A stretch of 64,000 bases of DNA. Source: Beijerinckiaceae bacterium. Lineage in GTDB: Bacteria; Pseudomonadota; Alphaproteobacteria; Rhizobiales; Beijerinckiaceae. Both the position numbers and the translations under genes were made by a program. The stretch lies in assembly GCA_009773635.1 (NCBI GenBank), contig WSYC01000004.1:100952-164951 (forward strand), given 5' to 3'. Shown here piece by piece: positions 19,955 to 28,511 of the stretch (within the stretch, counting starts at the first letter, position 1; each line of letters begins with the position of its first letter). The notes beneath the pieces are model-generated. The model was not told where the DNA came from. It did no database searches and was given only the letters and a program-made list of their open reading frames with translations.

Positions 19955-20104
19955 GTTCCGATAACCATGATGGGTGCGATCCGGCCAAACACAGAATCAA
20001 CACGGTTGAGGGGCAGCGATGGCTCCTTTATAGCGGGGGCGCAGCGAATGCCAGCGCCGCCCGGCGCGCTGATCCACTGGCATTTTTGGAAACCCCGATC
20101 CGAC

Positions 20105-20797
20105 ATGGCCGTTCTCTATCATTCACCGCTCGACCCGCATTCCCGTTTCGTACGCCTCATCATGGCCGAGCTTCAGATGGATGCGACCTATGAGGACGAG
20201 CGTGTGCACGAGCGGCGCCATGCCTTTCTCGCGCTGAACCCGGCGGGGACGATTCCCGTACTGGTTGAGCATGACGGGCAGGTCATCCCCGGGGCCAATG
20301 TCATCGCCGAATATCTCGATGAAACCCGCGGCCTCGTGCTGGGCGATCGCCGCCTTCTGCCGGAAGACCCGGCGGGCAGGGTCGAGGTGCGACGGCTGAT
20401 GAACTGGTTTCACCAGAAGTTTTACGCCGAGGTCACCGAGCCGCTGATCCATGAAAAGATCCAGAAGCTCGTGTTCGCGCCCGAGAACAGCGCCCGCTCG
20501 CCGGAGCCGGGCATTCTGCGTGCGGCGCGCAGCAATATCCGCTATCATCTGAAGTATCTCGGCCATCTCCTGCACAAGCGGAACTGGCTGGCGGGGGACC
20601 GGCTGACCTATGCCGATCTTGCGGCTGCGGCGCATCTGTCCGCGGCGGATTATCTCGGGGATGTGCCGTGGAGCGAGGACGAGGCCGCAAAGCATTGGTA
20701 CGCGAAGGTGAAATCGCGCCCGGCGTTCCGCACGCTGCTGACGGACCGAATGCGCGGGTTGCCACCGGCGACGCACTACACGGACCTCGATTTTTGA
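20105..20797 (+). CDS. fzlA: Glutathione S-transferase-like cell division protein FzlA
   Basis: A 230-residue protein with a GST fold: thioredoxin-like N-terminal part (MAVLYHSPLDPHSRFVRLIM, with ALNPAGTIPVLV) and a helical C-terminal part. The overall pattern, the HPLD-type start, the long helical insertion (EPLIHEKIQKLVF) and the conserved C-terminal tail (HYTDLDF) fit FzlA, the FtsZ-binding protein first described in Caulobacter, better than detoxifying GSTs. FzlA links FtsZ curvature to constriction of the septum. The next gene, queG, overlaps its stop codon, a conserved pairing in rhizobia. The division role is inferred from family membership. Confidence 0.8.
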   Translation: MAVLYHSPLDPHSRFVRLIMAELQMDATYEDERVHERRHAFLALNPAGTIPVLVEHDGQVIPGANVIAEYLDETRGLVLGDRRLLPEDPAGRVEVRRLMNWFHQKFYAEVTEPLIHEKIQKLVFAPENSARSPEPGILRAARSNIRYHLKYLGHLLHKRNWLAGDRLTYADLAAAAHLSAADYLGDVPWSEDEAAKHWYAKVKSRPAFRTLLTDRMRGLPPATHYTDLDF

Positions 20798-21927
20798 GTT
20801 CAGCAACCCGGGATGCGCTCGAAACGCTCGCGCGCGAGCATGGGTTCGATGCCCTCGGCATCGCCCCGGCGACGGATGATCCCGTCCGCGCGGCCCGGCT
20901 CGAAGCCTGGCTCGCGGAGGGTTTTGAGGCCGAAATGGCCTGGATGGCGCGCGAGCCGGACAAGCGCGCCGCACCGCAAGCGCTCTGGCCCGAGGTGCGA
21001 AGCGTCATCATGCTTGGCACGAATTACGGCATCGACGGTGATCCGCTGGTCTCGCTTCAGTGCAAGGACCGCGCGAGCCTCGCGCTCTATGGCATGCGCA
21101 AGGATTATCACGATGTCATCAAGAGCAGGCTGAAAGCCTTTGCCCGCGCGCTCGTCGCTATGGCGGGTGGGGATGTGAAGGTCTTCGTCGACACCGCGCC
21201 GGTGATGGAAAAGCCGCTTGCGGCAGCCTCCGGCCTTGGCTGGCAGGGCAAGCATTCGGTGCTCGTGAGTCGCGAGTTCGGCAACTGGCTGCTGCTGGGC
21301 GCGATCTACACCACGCTCGAGATTGCGCCCGATGCGCCGGAAAAGGACCGCTGTGGCAATTGCCGCCGCTGCCTCGATGCCTGCCCCACCGATGCTTTCC
21401 CCGCGCCCTATACGCTCGATCCCCGGCTCTGCATCGCCTACCTCACCATCGAGCACAAAGGGTCGATCCCGCGCGACCTCCGGGCGAAATTCGGCAATCG
21501 CGTTTTCGGCTGCGACGATTGTCTTGCCGTTTGTCCCTGGAACAAGTTCGCACGTGCCGCGCACGATACGAAGCTCGCGCTCAGCGCTCAGCTCGTCGGG
21601 TTGAAGCTCGCTGATCTCGCGGCGCTGGACGACGCAGCATTCCGGGCGCTCTTCGCGGGAACGCCGATCAAACGCACCGGGCGCGACCGCTTCCTGCGCA
21701 ATGTGCTGATCGCGATCGGAAATTCAGGGGATGCTGCGCAGATTCCGGTGGCGATGGCGCGGCTGGAGGATGCGTCGCCGCTGGTGCGGGCCATGGCCGT
21801 CTGGGCGCTCTCGCGACTGATGCCGCCGGAGGATTTTGCCACTCTTGCGGTGATGCGCGGTGCTGAATCCGATCCCTCGGTCGCCGAGGAATGGCAAATC
21901 GCACTGAACGAAGCGAGCGCGGCATGA
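20794..21927 (+). CDS. queG: Epoxyqueuosine reductase QueG
   Basis: A 377-residue cobalamin- and iron-sulfur-dependent enzyme that converts epoxyqueuosine to queuosine at tRNA position 34, the last step of queuosine synthesis. Two ferredoxin-type clusters are seen: CGNCRRCLDACPTDAF and CDDCLAVCPWNKF, the second supplied partly by an upstream cysteine, and a HEAT-like C-terminal tail follows. The best start is the TTG at 20794, which overlaps the fzlA stop as TTGA; the frame upstream of it runs through fzlA and is not coding. The next gene also overlaps by ATGA. Confidence 0.95.
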   Translation: MSSATRDALETLAREHGFDALGIAPATDDPVRAARLEAWLAEGFEAEMAWMAREPDKRAAPQALWPEVRSVIMLGTNYGIDGDPLVSLQCKDRASLALYGMRKDYHDVIKSRLKAFARALVAMAGGDVKVFVDTAPVMEKPLAAASGLGWQGKHSVLVSREFGNWLLLGAIYTTLEIAPDAPEKDRCGNCRRCLDACPTDAFPAPYTLDPRLCIAYLTIEHKGSIPRDLRAKFGNRVFGCDDCLAVCPWNKFARAAHDTKLALSAQLVGLKLADLAALDDAAFRALFAGTPIKRTGRDRFLRNVLIAIGNSGDAAQIPVAMARLEDASPLVRAMAVWALSRLMPPEDFATLAVMRGAESDPSVAEEWQIALNEASAA

Positions 21928-22778
21928 AGCTGGTCATCATCGGCTACGGCTATTCATCGGCGGCGATCGCGCGTGAAATCGGGCCGTCGCTGAGCGCGCT
22001 CCATGTTACCGCGCGATCAGCGGGGAAGGTTGGCCGGCTCGCCGCAGAAGCGCTCGAAGCCAGCGTCTTCGATGGTTCGTCGATCCCCGATACGCTCGCA
22101 ACGGCCCTTGATGTGGCGACCACGATTCTTGTCTCCGCACCACCCGGCGATGCGGGTGATCCGCTGCTCAAGGCTCCCGGCTTTGCGGCGCTGGAGATGA
22201 AGAGGCTTCACCGCATCCTCTACCTCTCGACCGTCGGGGTCTATGGTGATCACGGCGGCGGTTGGGTGGAAGAGACCTCCGAACTCCGCCCGGTGTCGCA
22301 ACGCTCGCGCCAGCGCGTGGCGGCGGAGCAGGCATGGAGGGAATTTGCCGAAAAAAGAGGCCTCGATCTCGGCATTTTCCGGCTGTCCGGCATATATGGC
22401 CCCGGTCGCTCTGCCATCGACAATCTTCGTGCCGGCACGGCTCGTCGTATCGTCAAGCCGGGGCAGGTGTTCAACCGTATCCATGTCGGGGATATCGCCG
22501 GCGCGGTGGCCAAAGCTTTTTGGCACGACGCACCGCTCGGCGTCTTCAACCTCACCGATGACGAGCCCTGCCCGCCGCAGGATGTCGTGGCGCACGCGGC
22601 AGGGCTGCTCGGTCTGGAGCCGCCACCCGAAATTCCTTTCGAGGTAGCGGATCTTTCGCCAATGGGGCGCAGTTTCTACGGCGAGAACAAGCGGGTCTCG
22701 AACGCGAAGATCAAGCGCGAACTTGGCTACGCCTTCCGTTACCCGACTTATCGCGAGGGGCTGGCGGCCTGCCTGTAA
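21924..22778 (+). CDS. SDR-family NAD(P)-dependent epimerase-like protein
   Basis: A 284-residue extended short-chain dehydrogenase. The Rossmann start MKLVIIGYGYSSAAIAREI replaces the usual GxxGxxG with GYGYSS, and the active-site region ILYLSTVGVYGDHGG keeps a Ser/Tyr-like pair. The family member next to queG in rhizobia is usually annotated as an SDR or NAD-dependent epimerase; substrate is unknown. The ATG overlaps the queG stop (ATGA), so fzlA-queG-this gene form one coupled unit. Its TAA stop directly abuts the stop codon of olsB on the other strand with no base in between. Confidence 0.85.
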   Translation: MKLVIIGYGYSSAAIAREIGPSLSALHVTARSAGKVGRLAAEALEASVFDGSSIPDTLATALDVATTILVSAPPGDAGDPLLKAPGFAALEMKRLHRILYLSTVGVYGDHGGGWVEETSELRPVSQRSRQRVAAEQAWREFAEKRGLDLGIFRLSGIYGPGRSAIDNLRAGTARRIVKPGQVFNRIHVGDIAGAVAKAFWHDAPLGVFNLTDDEPCPPQDVVAHAAGLLGLEPPPEIPFEVADLSPMGRSFYGENKRVSNAKIKRELGYAFRYPTYREGLAACL

Positions 22779-23753
22779 CTAGGCAGCGGCCCGGCCCGGT
22801 TCCTGTCCGTAATAGGCAACATAGCGCGGATCGATATCCCGGACCTTGAGCACCACGAACACATCGGTGGTGCCGAACTGGCGGTCGATCACAGCACCGT
22901 CACCGAAGGTCGCGCCGAGGCGCAGGTAGCCCTTGATCAGCGGCGGGAGTGATTTCATCGCCGCCTTCAGATCAATCGCTTCTTTCGGCATCCGGTCCAT
23001 GCCGACATGACGCCATGGCAGTGCCTTTGCGCTCAGCCCCTCCGGCGCGCTGGCGTGGTGATGGAGGAACGACAGCGGCAGGGCATGCGCTGCGGGGTCG
23101 GTACCTTCAAGGCTGGCGCAGCCGAACATCAGGTCGATCTTGTGGTGCAGGATATAGCGCCAGACGCCGTGCCAGAGCAGCTCGACCGTGCGCTTGTTGC
23201 GCCAGGGTTTGAGCACACAGGAGCGGCCGAGCTCCAGCATCTTCAGGCCGGGGTTGGCGGCCATCAGGCCGGCGAGATCATATTCCCCGGCGGTGTAGAA
23301 ATCTGTGCCATGCGCCGCCGCAACATCCGAACGCAGCAGGCGATAGGTGCCGATCACCTTCGGCTTCGGTTTGCCGAAGCGGTTGATCTTGCCCGCGTGG
23401 TCAATCACGAGAACATGGTCGCAGATGCGATCGAAGGCATCGATATCACGGCGGGAGACAAAAGCGCGCGCATTAGGCGTGGCGCTCATCTCGTTGAAGA
23501 ACACCTTGAAGCGCAGGCGCTGCGCCCGGCGGATATCCTTTGTCGTCCGGGCGAGCCGCACTTCGAGCGTGCCGAGCTGGCCGAGACTGTCGGGCAGGCC
23601 CGCCCCATCGCGCACCACCCGGCTCAAGGGATCGAGCTTGCGGGCAAGCTTGCGGGGATCAAAGAACGTTCGGGGGCTGAAAAATTTCGAGGTGGCGGCG
23701 GATCGGGAAGGACCGGACAGGGACGGTCGCAACATGTGATACTTCTCCATCAC
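22779..23753 (-). CDS. olsB: L-ornithine N-alpha-acyltransferase OlsB (GNAT family)
   Basis: A 324-residue acyltransferase. The central part is typical of OlsB: LRFKVFFNEMSATPN, IDAFDRICDHVLVID, IGTYRLLR, FYTAGEYDLAGL, LELGRSCVLKPWRNKRTVELLW and FGCASLEGTDP. OlsB transfers a 3-hydroxyacyl chain from acyl-ACP to ornithine, making lyso-ornithine lipid; OlsA then completes the membrane lipid. No olsA is in this window, as usual in rhizobia where the two are unlinked. The N terminus has about 50 extra basic residues. A PHO-box-like site about 50-65 bases upstream fits the known phosphate control of ornithine lipids. Confidence 0.88.
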   Translation of the reverse strand: MMEKYHMLRPSLSGPSRSAATSKFFSPRTFFDPRKLARKLDPLSRVVRDGAGLPDSLGQLGTLEVRLARTTKDIRRAQRLRFKVFFNEMSATPNARAFVSRRDIDAFDRICDHVLVIDHAGKINRFGKPKPKVIGTYRLLRSDVAAAHGTDFYTAGEYDLAGLMAANPGLKMLELGRSCVLKPWRNKRTVELLWHGVWRYILHHKIDLMFGCASLEGTDPAAHALPLSFLHHHASAPEGLSAKALPWRHVGMDRMPKEAIDLKAAMKSLPPLIKGYLRLGATFGDGAVIDRQFGTTDVFVVLKVRDIDPRYVAYYGQEPGRAAA

Positions 23754-23801
23754 AGAGCACGGACTAAAGCGCGTGCAGGATGAAGCTTGTGTCGTCTCCT
23801 T

Positions 23802-23819
23802 GTGACAATTCGATGACCG
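23802..23819 (-). promoter_or_regulatory. Candidate PHO box upstream of olsB
   Basis: On the olsB strand, CGGTCAT-CGAA-TTGTCAC gives two 7-base repeats with 11-base periodicity, matching the PhoB consensus CTGTCAT-N4-CTGTCAT at 6/7 and 5/7 positions. It lies 49-66 bases before the olsB ATG. In Sinorhizobium ornithine lipid formation under low phosphate depends on PhoB, which supports the call. Confidence 0.45.
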
Positions 23820-23868
23820 TTTCAGGGCTGTTTCGAAAAGGAGCCGTTTTCAGGCTGATTTCTGACCT

Positions 23869-25608
23869 TCAGGCGACATGCCGAGTCCTCGGCAACAGGG
23901 CTTCGATCGTCCGGACAAAGATCTCGCGGTCGAGCGGCTTCGAGAGGAAGCCGTCGAAGCCTGCGGCAAGGCAAGCATCCCGGTCTTCCCGGAAGGCATT
24001 CGCCGTCAGCGCCAGCGCAGGGATCGGCGCGCGGCCGGCGGACTTTTCAGATGCACGCCATTGCGCGATGGCGGCAATGCCGTCGAGCTCCGGCATGCGC
24101 ACGTCGAACAGCAGGCAATCGAAGGGTATCGAGCCGGCTGCGGTCGAGCCGCGCAGGAGATCGAGGGCTTCAATGCCGTTCGAGGCCCGCACGCTGCGTC
24201 CGCCCAGCCGTTCGATCAGCCGGCCAGCCAGGAGTGCGTTGATATCGTTATCCTCGGCGATGAGGATGCGGCGGCCGAGCAGCGGTTCGGCCTGGATCGG
24301 CTCCTCCTCGATCGGGGTCGCCGTGCGCTGGCCGCTTTCCGGCCAATCGTGGATCTGCGCTTCGAGCGAGCGGCGGCGAACCGGCTTGACGAGATAGCGA
24401 TCGAACCCGGCGGATGTCGGTGCACCGAAGCTGCGGCGCTCGAACGGCGAGAGCAGGACAAGGTGGCGGCGGCATCCTGCTGCGGCGCTGGCGGCGACGA
24501 CCCGGCGTGCCTCCTCGTTGCCGAAGGCGGCATCCATGATCAGAAGGTCCGGCGTGCGGGCCCGGATCGCCTCCAGCGCCGCCTCTGTGTTGGCGACAAC
24601 CCTGACCTTGCTGCCGGAGGCCTTGAAATAATCACGCAGATAGCGCCCCTCGTAGGGTCCGCCCGCGACAATCAGCACCTTCTGCTCGAAGCTGGGATGT
24701 GCTGGAACAGAATCGGCCATGCTTTCGCCGAGCGGCAAGGTGAGCGTGAAGATCGAGCCGAGGCCGGTGCGGCTCTCGACCGTGATATCCCCGCCCATCA
24801 GCCTGGCGAGGCGGCGGGAAATGGCGAGCCCGAGCCCGGTGCCGCCGTGGCGGTTCGCAGTCGTGGTATCAGCCTGTTCGAATTCCTCGAAAATCGCCTC
24901 CAGCCGGGCCGCAGGAATGCCGGGGCCGGTATCCTCGATTGTGACCGCGAGATGCGTGCCGCGCCGCGTCACGCGTAGGCCGACGCCGCCCTTACTCGTG
25001 AACTTGACTGCATTGCCCGCGAGATTCATCACGATCTGGCGAAGGCGCGCACCATCCGTGTGGATCGTCGCCGGCAGGTCGGGCGCGATGAAGGCGGCGA
25101 TTTCGAGCACCTTGCCCTGCGCGCGCGGCGCCAGCAGTTCGACGACGCCCTCGATCAGCGGCGCGAGTTCGACCGCGTGGGCATTGATATCGAGCTTGCC
25201 GGCCTCGATTCGCGAGAAATCGAGAATTTCCTCGATCAGCGTCAGCAACGCCTCGCCGGAGGTCTTGATGGCGCGCGCATAATTGGACTGCTCCGGGTCG
25301 AGCCGGGTGTCGAGCATCAGGTCGGCCATGCCCAGAACGCCGTTAAGCGGTGTGCGGATTTCGTGGCTGACGGTGGCGAGAAAGCGGGATTTGGCTTCGC
25401 TCGCCGCTTCCGCGCGGGCGCTGGTGCGGCCGATGCGGTCAAGCTCCGCGGCGAGGCGCTTGCGCTCGGTTTCCACCTCGGCGCTGTGCTGCCGGAGACG
25501 ACGGATATCGCGGATCAGCGCGATGCAGGCGAGCCCCAGCAGGAGCGCCGCGCCGCCTGTGATGTAGGCGAGGGCCTGATACGCCCCCGCTGCCGGATTT
25601 TCCCACAT
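23869..25608 (-). CDS. Hybrid sensor histidine kinase/response regulator
   Basis: A membrane-anchored kinase of 579 residues. One transmembrane helix (about 12-33) and a coiled-coil linker lead to the HisKA domain with the phospho-acceptor His82 in [17 protein letters not shown], then the HATPase domain ([31 protein letters not shown]). Two receiver domains follow: the first lacks the N-terminal acidic pair, reading KVLIVAGG, while the last is canonical (ILIAEDND, Asp502 in [12 protein letters not shown], Lys in FLSKPLD). No sensor domain is seen, so the signal is probably sensed in the membrane or by a partner. The ATG at 25608 has AGGTGGG upstream; another ATG lies at 25656. Confidence 0.9.
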   Translation of the reverse strand: MWENPAAGAYQALAYITGGAALLLGLACIALIRDIRRLRQHSAEVETERKRLAAELDRIGRTSARAEAASEAKSRFLATVSHEIRTPLNGVLGMADLMLDTRLDPEQSNYARAIKTSGEALLTLIEEILDFSRIEAGKLDINAHAVELAPLIEGVVELLAPRAQGKVLEIAAFIAPDLPATIHTDGARLRQIVMNLAGNAVKFTSKGGVGLRVTRRGTHLAVTIEDTGPGIPAARLEAIFEEFEQADTTTANRHGGTGLGLAISRRLARLMGGDITVESRTGLGSIFTLTLPLGESMADSVPAHPSFEQKVLIVAGGPYEGRYLRDYFKASGSKVRVVANTEAALEAIRARTPDLLIMDAAFGNEEARRVVAASAAAGCRRHLVLLSPFERRSFGAPTSAGFDRYLVKPVRRRSLEAQIHDWPESGQRTATPIEEEPIQAEPLLGRRILIAEDNDINALLAGRLIERLGGRSVRASNGIEALDLLRGSTAAGSIPFDCLLFDVRMPELDGIAAIAQWRASEKSAGRAPIPALALTANAFREDRDACLAAGFDGFLSKPLDREIFVRTIEALLPRTRHVA

Positions 25609-25761
25609 AACGCCCACCTGAAGTCTTTGCTTCTTTGGGGCATCATGACGCGGCATGCTTTATAAGCCCTTGAACCAATGCACCAATTCCATGGCGTCGT
25701 TAAGGGAAGGTTCTGTTAGGGACGGTGGGCAAGGCTTTGGCAACATCTGAAGGCGCTGCGG

Positions 25762-27291
25762 TCAGCCGAGCGTGAGGCTCCGGCTTCGGAGCGCCAGCGC
25801 TTCCGCGAGATGGCGGCGCGCCACGAGATCGGCGGCATCAAGGTCCGCCAGCGTGCGCGCGACCTTCAGTACCCGGTGGAAGGCGCGGGCGGTGAGTTTG
25901 AGCCGCTCCGCCGCGTCACGCAGCAGCTTCGTGCCCTCGGCATCAAGCCGGGCGATCTCATCGAGAACCGCAGCCGGGGCGGCGGAATTCGTGCGGATTT
26001 CCGGCATGCCGAGCGCCGTGAACCGGGCCGCCTGCCGGGCACGCGCGGCGATCACGCGCGCCAGCACCTCTGCCGATCCTTCTGTCGGGGCGGGCAACAG
26101 AAGATCGGCGAGGTCCACCGCCGGCACCTCGATCGCAAGGTCGAAACGGTCGAGCAGCGGGCCGGAGAGTTTCGCCTGATACTGCGCGATGCACTTCTCG
26201 TTCGGCGCGCGTTTGCAGGTATAGCCGGCGTCGAGCGCATGACCGCAGCGGCAGGGGTTCATCGCCGCGACGAGCTGGAACCGCGCCGGGTAGGTCGCGC
26301 GCGTGTTGGCGCGGGATACATTGACCTCGCCGGTCTCGATCGGCTGGCGCAGGCTGTCGAGCGCCTGCGGTTGGAATTCCGGCAATTCATCGAGGAAGAG
26401 AACGCCGTGATGGGCAAGGCTGACTTCACCCGGCCTTGCATGCAACCCGCCCCCGGTCAGCGCGGCCATGCTCGCTGAATGGTGGGGGCTGCGGAACGGG
26501 CGGCGGTCGGTCAGCGCGCCATCGGTCAGGATGCCGGCGACCGAATGCACCATCGACACCTCCAGCAACTCGCGCGGAGAGAGCGGCGGCAGGATCGAGG
26601 GCAGCCGCGCCGCGAGCATGGATTTACCGGCACCGGGCGGGCCGGACATCAGCAGGTGATGCCCGCCCGCAGCAGCAATCTCCAGCACGCGCTTGGCGCT
26701 TTCCTGGCCTTTGATATCCCGGAGATCGGGGAGCGTGATCTCCTGATTGCGGATCGCGGGCTCGGGGCGGCGCAGCACCTGTGTGCCCTTGAAATGATTG
26801 GCGATCTGGATCAGCGAGAGCGGCGCGAGAATATCGATCTCGCCGCCGGCCCAGGCGGCTTCCGGCCCGGTTCCCGCCGGGCAGATCAGCCCGAGGCCGC
26901 GGCCATGCGCGGCAATCGCGGCAGGAAGAACCCCGGCGACGGGAGAAATCGAGCCATCGAGCGCGAGTTCACCGAGCACGCAATAGCCGACCAGCGCATC
27001 CTGCGGGATCGCGCCGATCGCCGCCATGATTGCGAGCGCGATGGGGAGATCGAAGTGGCTGCCTTCCTTCGGCATATCGGCCGGGGCGAGATTGACGATG
27101 ATGCGCTTGGCCGGCAACGCGAGGCCGGAGGCCGTCAGCGCGGCACGCACCCGTTCGCGGCTTTCCGCAACCGCCTTGTCCGGCAGGCCGACGAGAATAA
27201 AGGCCACCGAACCGGACGCCACCTGCACCTGAACATCGACGGGGCGCGCCTCGATACCCTCGAATGACACCGTCGCGACGCGTGAAACCAT
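25762..27291 (-). CDS. comM: YifB/ComM family Mg-chelatase-like AAA+ ATPase
   Basis: A 509-residue protein. An N-terminal Lon-protease-like domain (AFILVGLPDKAVAESRERVR, GELALDGSI) is followed by an AAA+ module with Walker A GPPGAGKSMLA near 217 and Walker B VLFLDELPEF, a zinc-like cysteine cluster (CRCG, YTCKRAPNEKC) and a C-terminal helical domain. ComM is a hexameric helicase that promotes branch migration when foreign DNA is recombined during transformation. Family assignment is firm; the transformation role in this organism is not shown. Confidence 0.95.
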   Translation of the reverse strand: MVSRVATVSFEGIEARPVDVQVQVASGSVAFILVGLPDKAVAESRERVRAALTASGLALPAKRIIVNLAPADMPKEGSHFDLPIALAIMAAIGAIPQDALVGYCVLGELALDGSISPVAGVLPAAIAAHGRGLGLICPAGTGPEAAWAGGEIDILAPLSLIQIANHFKGTQVLRRPEPAIRNQEITLPDLRDIKGQESAKRVLEIAAAGGHHLLMSGPPGAGKSMLAARLPSILPPLSPRELLEVSMVHSVAGILTDGALTDRRPFRSPHHSASMAALTGGGLHARPGEVSLAHHGVLFLDELPEFQPQALDSLRQPIETGEVNVSRANTRATYPARFQLVAAMNPCRCGHALDAGYTCKRAPNEKCIAQYQAKLSGPLLDRFDLAIEVPAVDLADLLLPAPTEGSAEVLARVIAARARQAARFTALGMPEIRTNSAAPAAVLDEIARLDAEGTKLLRDAAERLKLTARAFHRVLKVARTLADLDAADLVARRHLAEALALRSRSLTLG

Positions 27292-27369
27292 GAAACCCCC
27301 GCCAATATGCCGCGAGGTTAGCGGCTGATGCGGCGAATGGCGAGGGCCGAGTTGAGCCTGTGCCGCCGG

Positions 27370-28356
27370 CTAGGCCGAGCCAATGAAAATGCCCGCCAGC
27401 AACACGAGAACCCCGCCAACGACCACCTGGAACACCGAACGCAGGAACGGCGTATCCATGTATTTCGTGCGGATCCAGGCGATGGCGATCAGTTCGACCG
27501 CGACGATTGCAGCCGCAATGGCGGTGGCGATATAAAACGCATTGGCCATCGAATCCGGCACCAGATACGGCAGGGAATGCCCGATGCCGCCGATGGCGGT
27601 CATGGCCCCGCAGACAAGGCCACGCAGCCACGGCGAACCGCGCCCGGAAATGATGCCGTCATCCGACATCGCCTCGGTGATGCCCATCGAAATCCCGGCG
27701 CCGACCGAGGCCGCGAGCCCGACGAGAAACGTGTTCCAGTTGTTATGCGTCGCGAACGCCGCCGCGAACAGCGGGGCGAGCGTCGAGACCGAGCCGTCGA
27801 TCAGCCCGGCGAGGCCGGGCTGTACATAGGTCAGCACGAACTGGCGGTGCCGGGCAGCGTCCTCCGCGCCCTGCGCGGTGTCATCGAGGTGCGCTTCCTT
27901 GAGCTGGTCCGCCTTCTTGCGGTGGCCGCGCTCGATCTCGGCGAGGTGCAGGAACAGCTCGCGGATGCGCGTATCCAACGTCTGGGATGCGGCCTTGTCG
28001 TAGAAATTCGCCGCCTGCATCTCCATGATCGCGGCTTCCTCACGCATCCGGTCCGGGCTGAGGTTTTTTGTCCACCACACGGGGCGACGGGTGAGAAAGC
28101 CGCGCACATCCTCGCGCCGGATCGGCGGCAGGTGCTCGCCGAAGCGCGCGCGGTAAACCTCGAACAGCGACGTCCGGTGCTCGCGCTCCTCGGCGGCCAT
28201 ATCCTCGAAAATCCGCGCCGAGGCCGGGAAGCTCTCCGTGCAGGCTTCCGCAAAGAGCTGGTAGATCCGGCTGTCTTCCTCCTCGTTCGCGATCGCGAGT
28301 GCGAGAACCTCGCGCTCCGTGAGATCGCCGAGGGCCTTCTGTCCGAAAAGCGCCAT
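27370..28356 (-). CDS. mbfA: Membrane-bound ferritin-like iron exporter MbfA
   Basis: A 328-residue fusion of an N-terminal ferritin-like (erythrin-vacuolar iron transport) domain and a C-terminal VIT1/CCC1 membrane domain. Di-iron ligands are visible as EEDSR near 23, EEREH near 56, EEAAIMEMQAANFYDK with EMQA near 110 and EIERGH near 145; the transporter half has five hydrophobic helices including SVSTLAPLFAAAF and ASVGAGISMGITEAMSDDG. MbfA exports iron and protects against peroxide and iron overload in Agrobacterium and Bradyrhizobium. The ATG at 28356 is chosen over one 15 bases earlier because it gives the family start MALFGQ. An Irr-type palindrome lies directly in front. Confidence 0.93.
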   Translation of the reverse strand: MALFGQKALGDLTEREVLALAIANEEEDSRIYQLFAEACTESFPASARIFEDMAAEEREHRTSLFEVYRARFGEHLPPIRREDVRGFLTRRPVWWTKNLSPDRMREEAAIMEMQAANFYDKAASQTLDTRIRELFLHLAEIERGHRKKADQLKEAHLDDTAQGAEDAARHRQFVLTYVQPGLAGLIDGSVSTLAPLFAAAFATHNNWNTFLVGLAASVGAGISMGITEAMSDDGIISGRGSPWLRGLVCGAMTAIGGIGHSLPYLVPDSMANAFYIATAIAAAIVAVELIAIAWIRTKYMDTPFLRSVFQVVVGGVLVLLAGIFIGSA

Positions 28357-28371
28357 GATGGTCCGTTCCAA

Positions 28372-28388
28372 TTTTGAATCATTCTAAA
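28372..28388. promoter_or_regulatory. Irr-type operator (iron control element) upstream of mbfA
   Basis: TTTTGAA-TCA-TTCTAAA is a 17-bp near-perfect palindrome (one mismatch) of the form TTTAGAA-N3-TTCTAAA bound by the iron regulator Irr in rhizobia. It ends 16 bases before the mbfA ATG, so Irr bound here would block transcription when iron is scarce, as known for mbfA in this order. Confidence 0.75.
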
Positions 28389-28511
28389 TTAATGCACATC
28401 CGCGCGGCTTTCAATCGGGGATGTCGTGCCGCTAGCGGTCGATTCTGCAACGCTAGCAGCCGCTTTTCGGAAGACACAAGCCGGTGCGGATGCTAGGCCA
28501 CGCCTGCTCCC

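Noticed and set aside
23817..23862. Imperfect tandem repeat CCGTTTCAGGGCTG / CCGTTTTCAGGCTG between olsB and the kinase gene
   Set aside because: Too degenerate to call as an operator; noted only because it is next to the PHO-like site.
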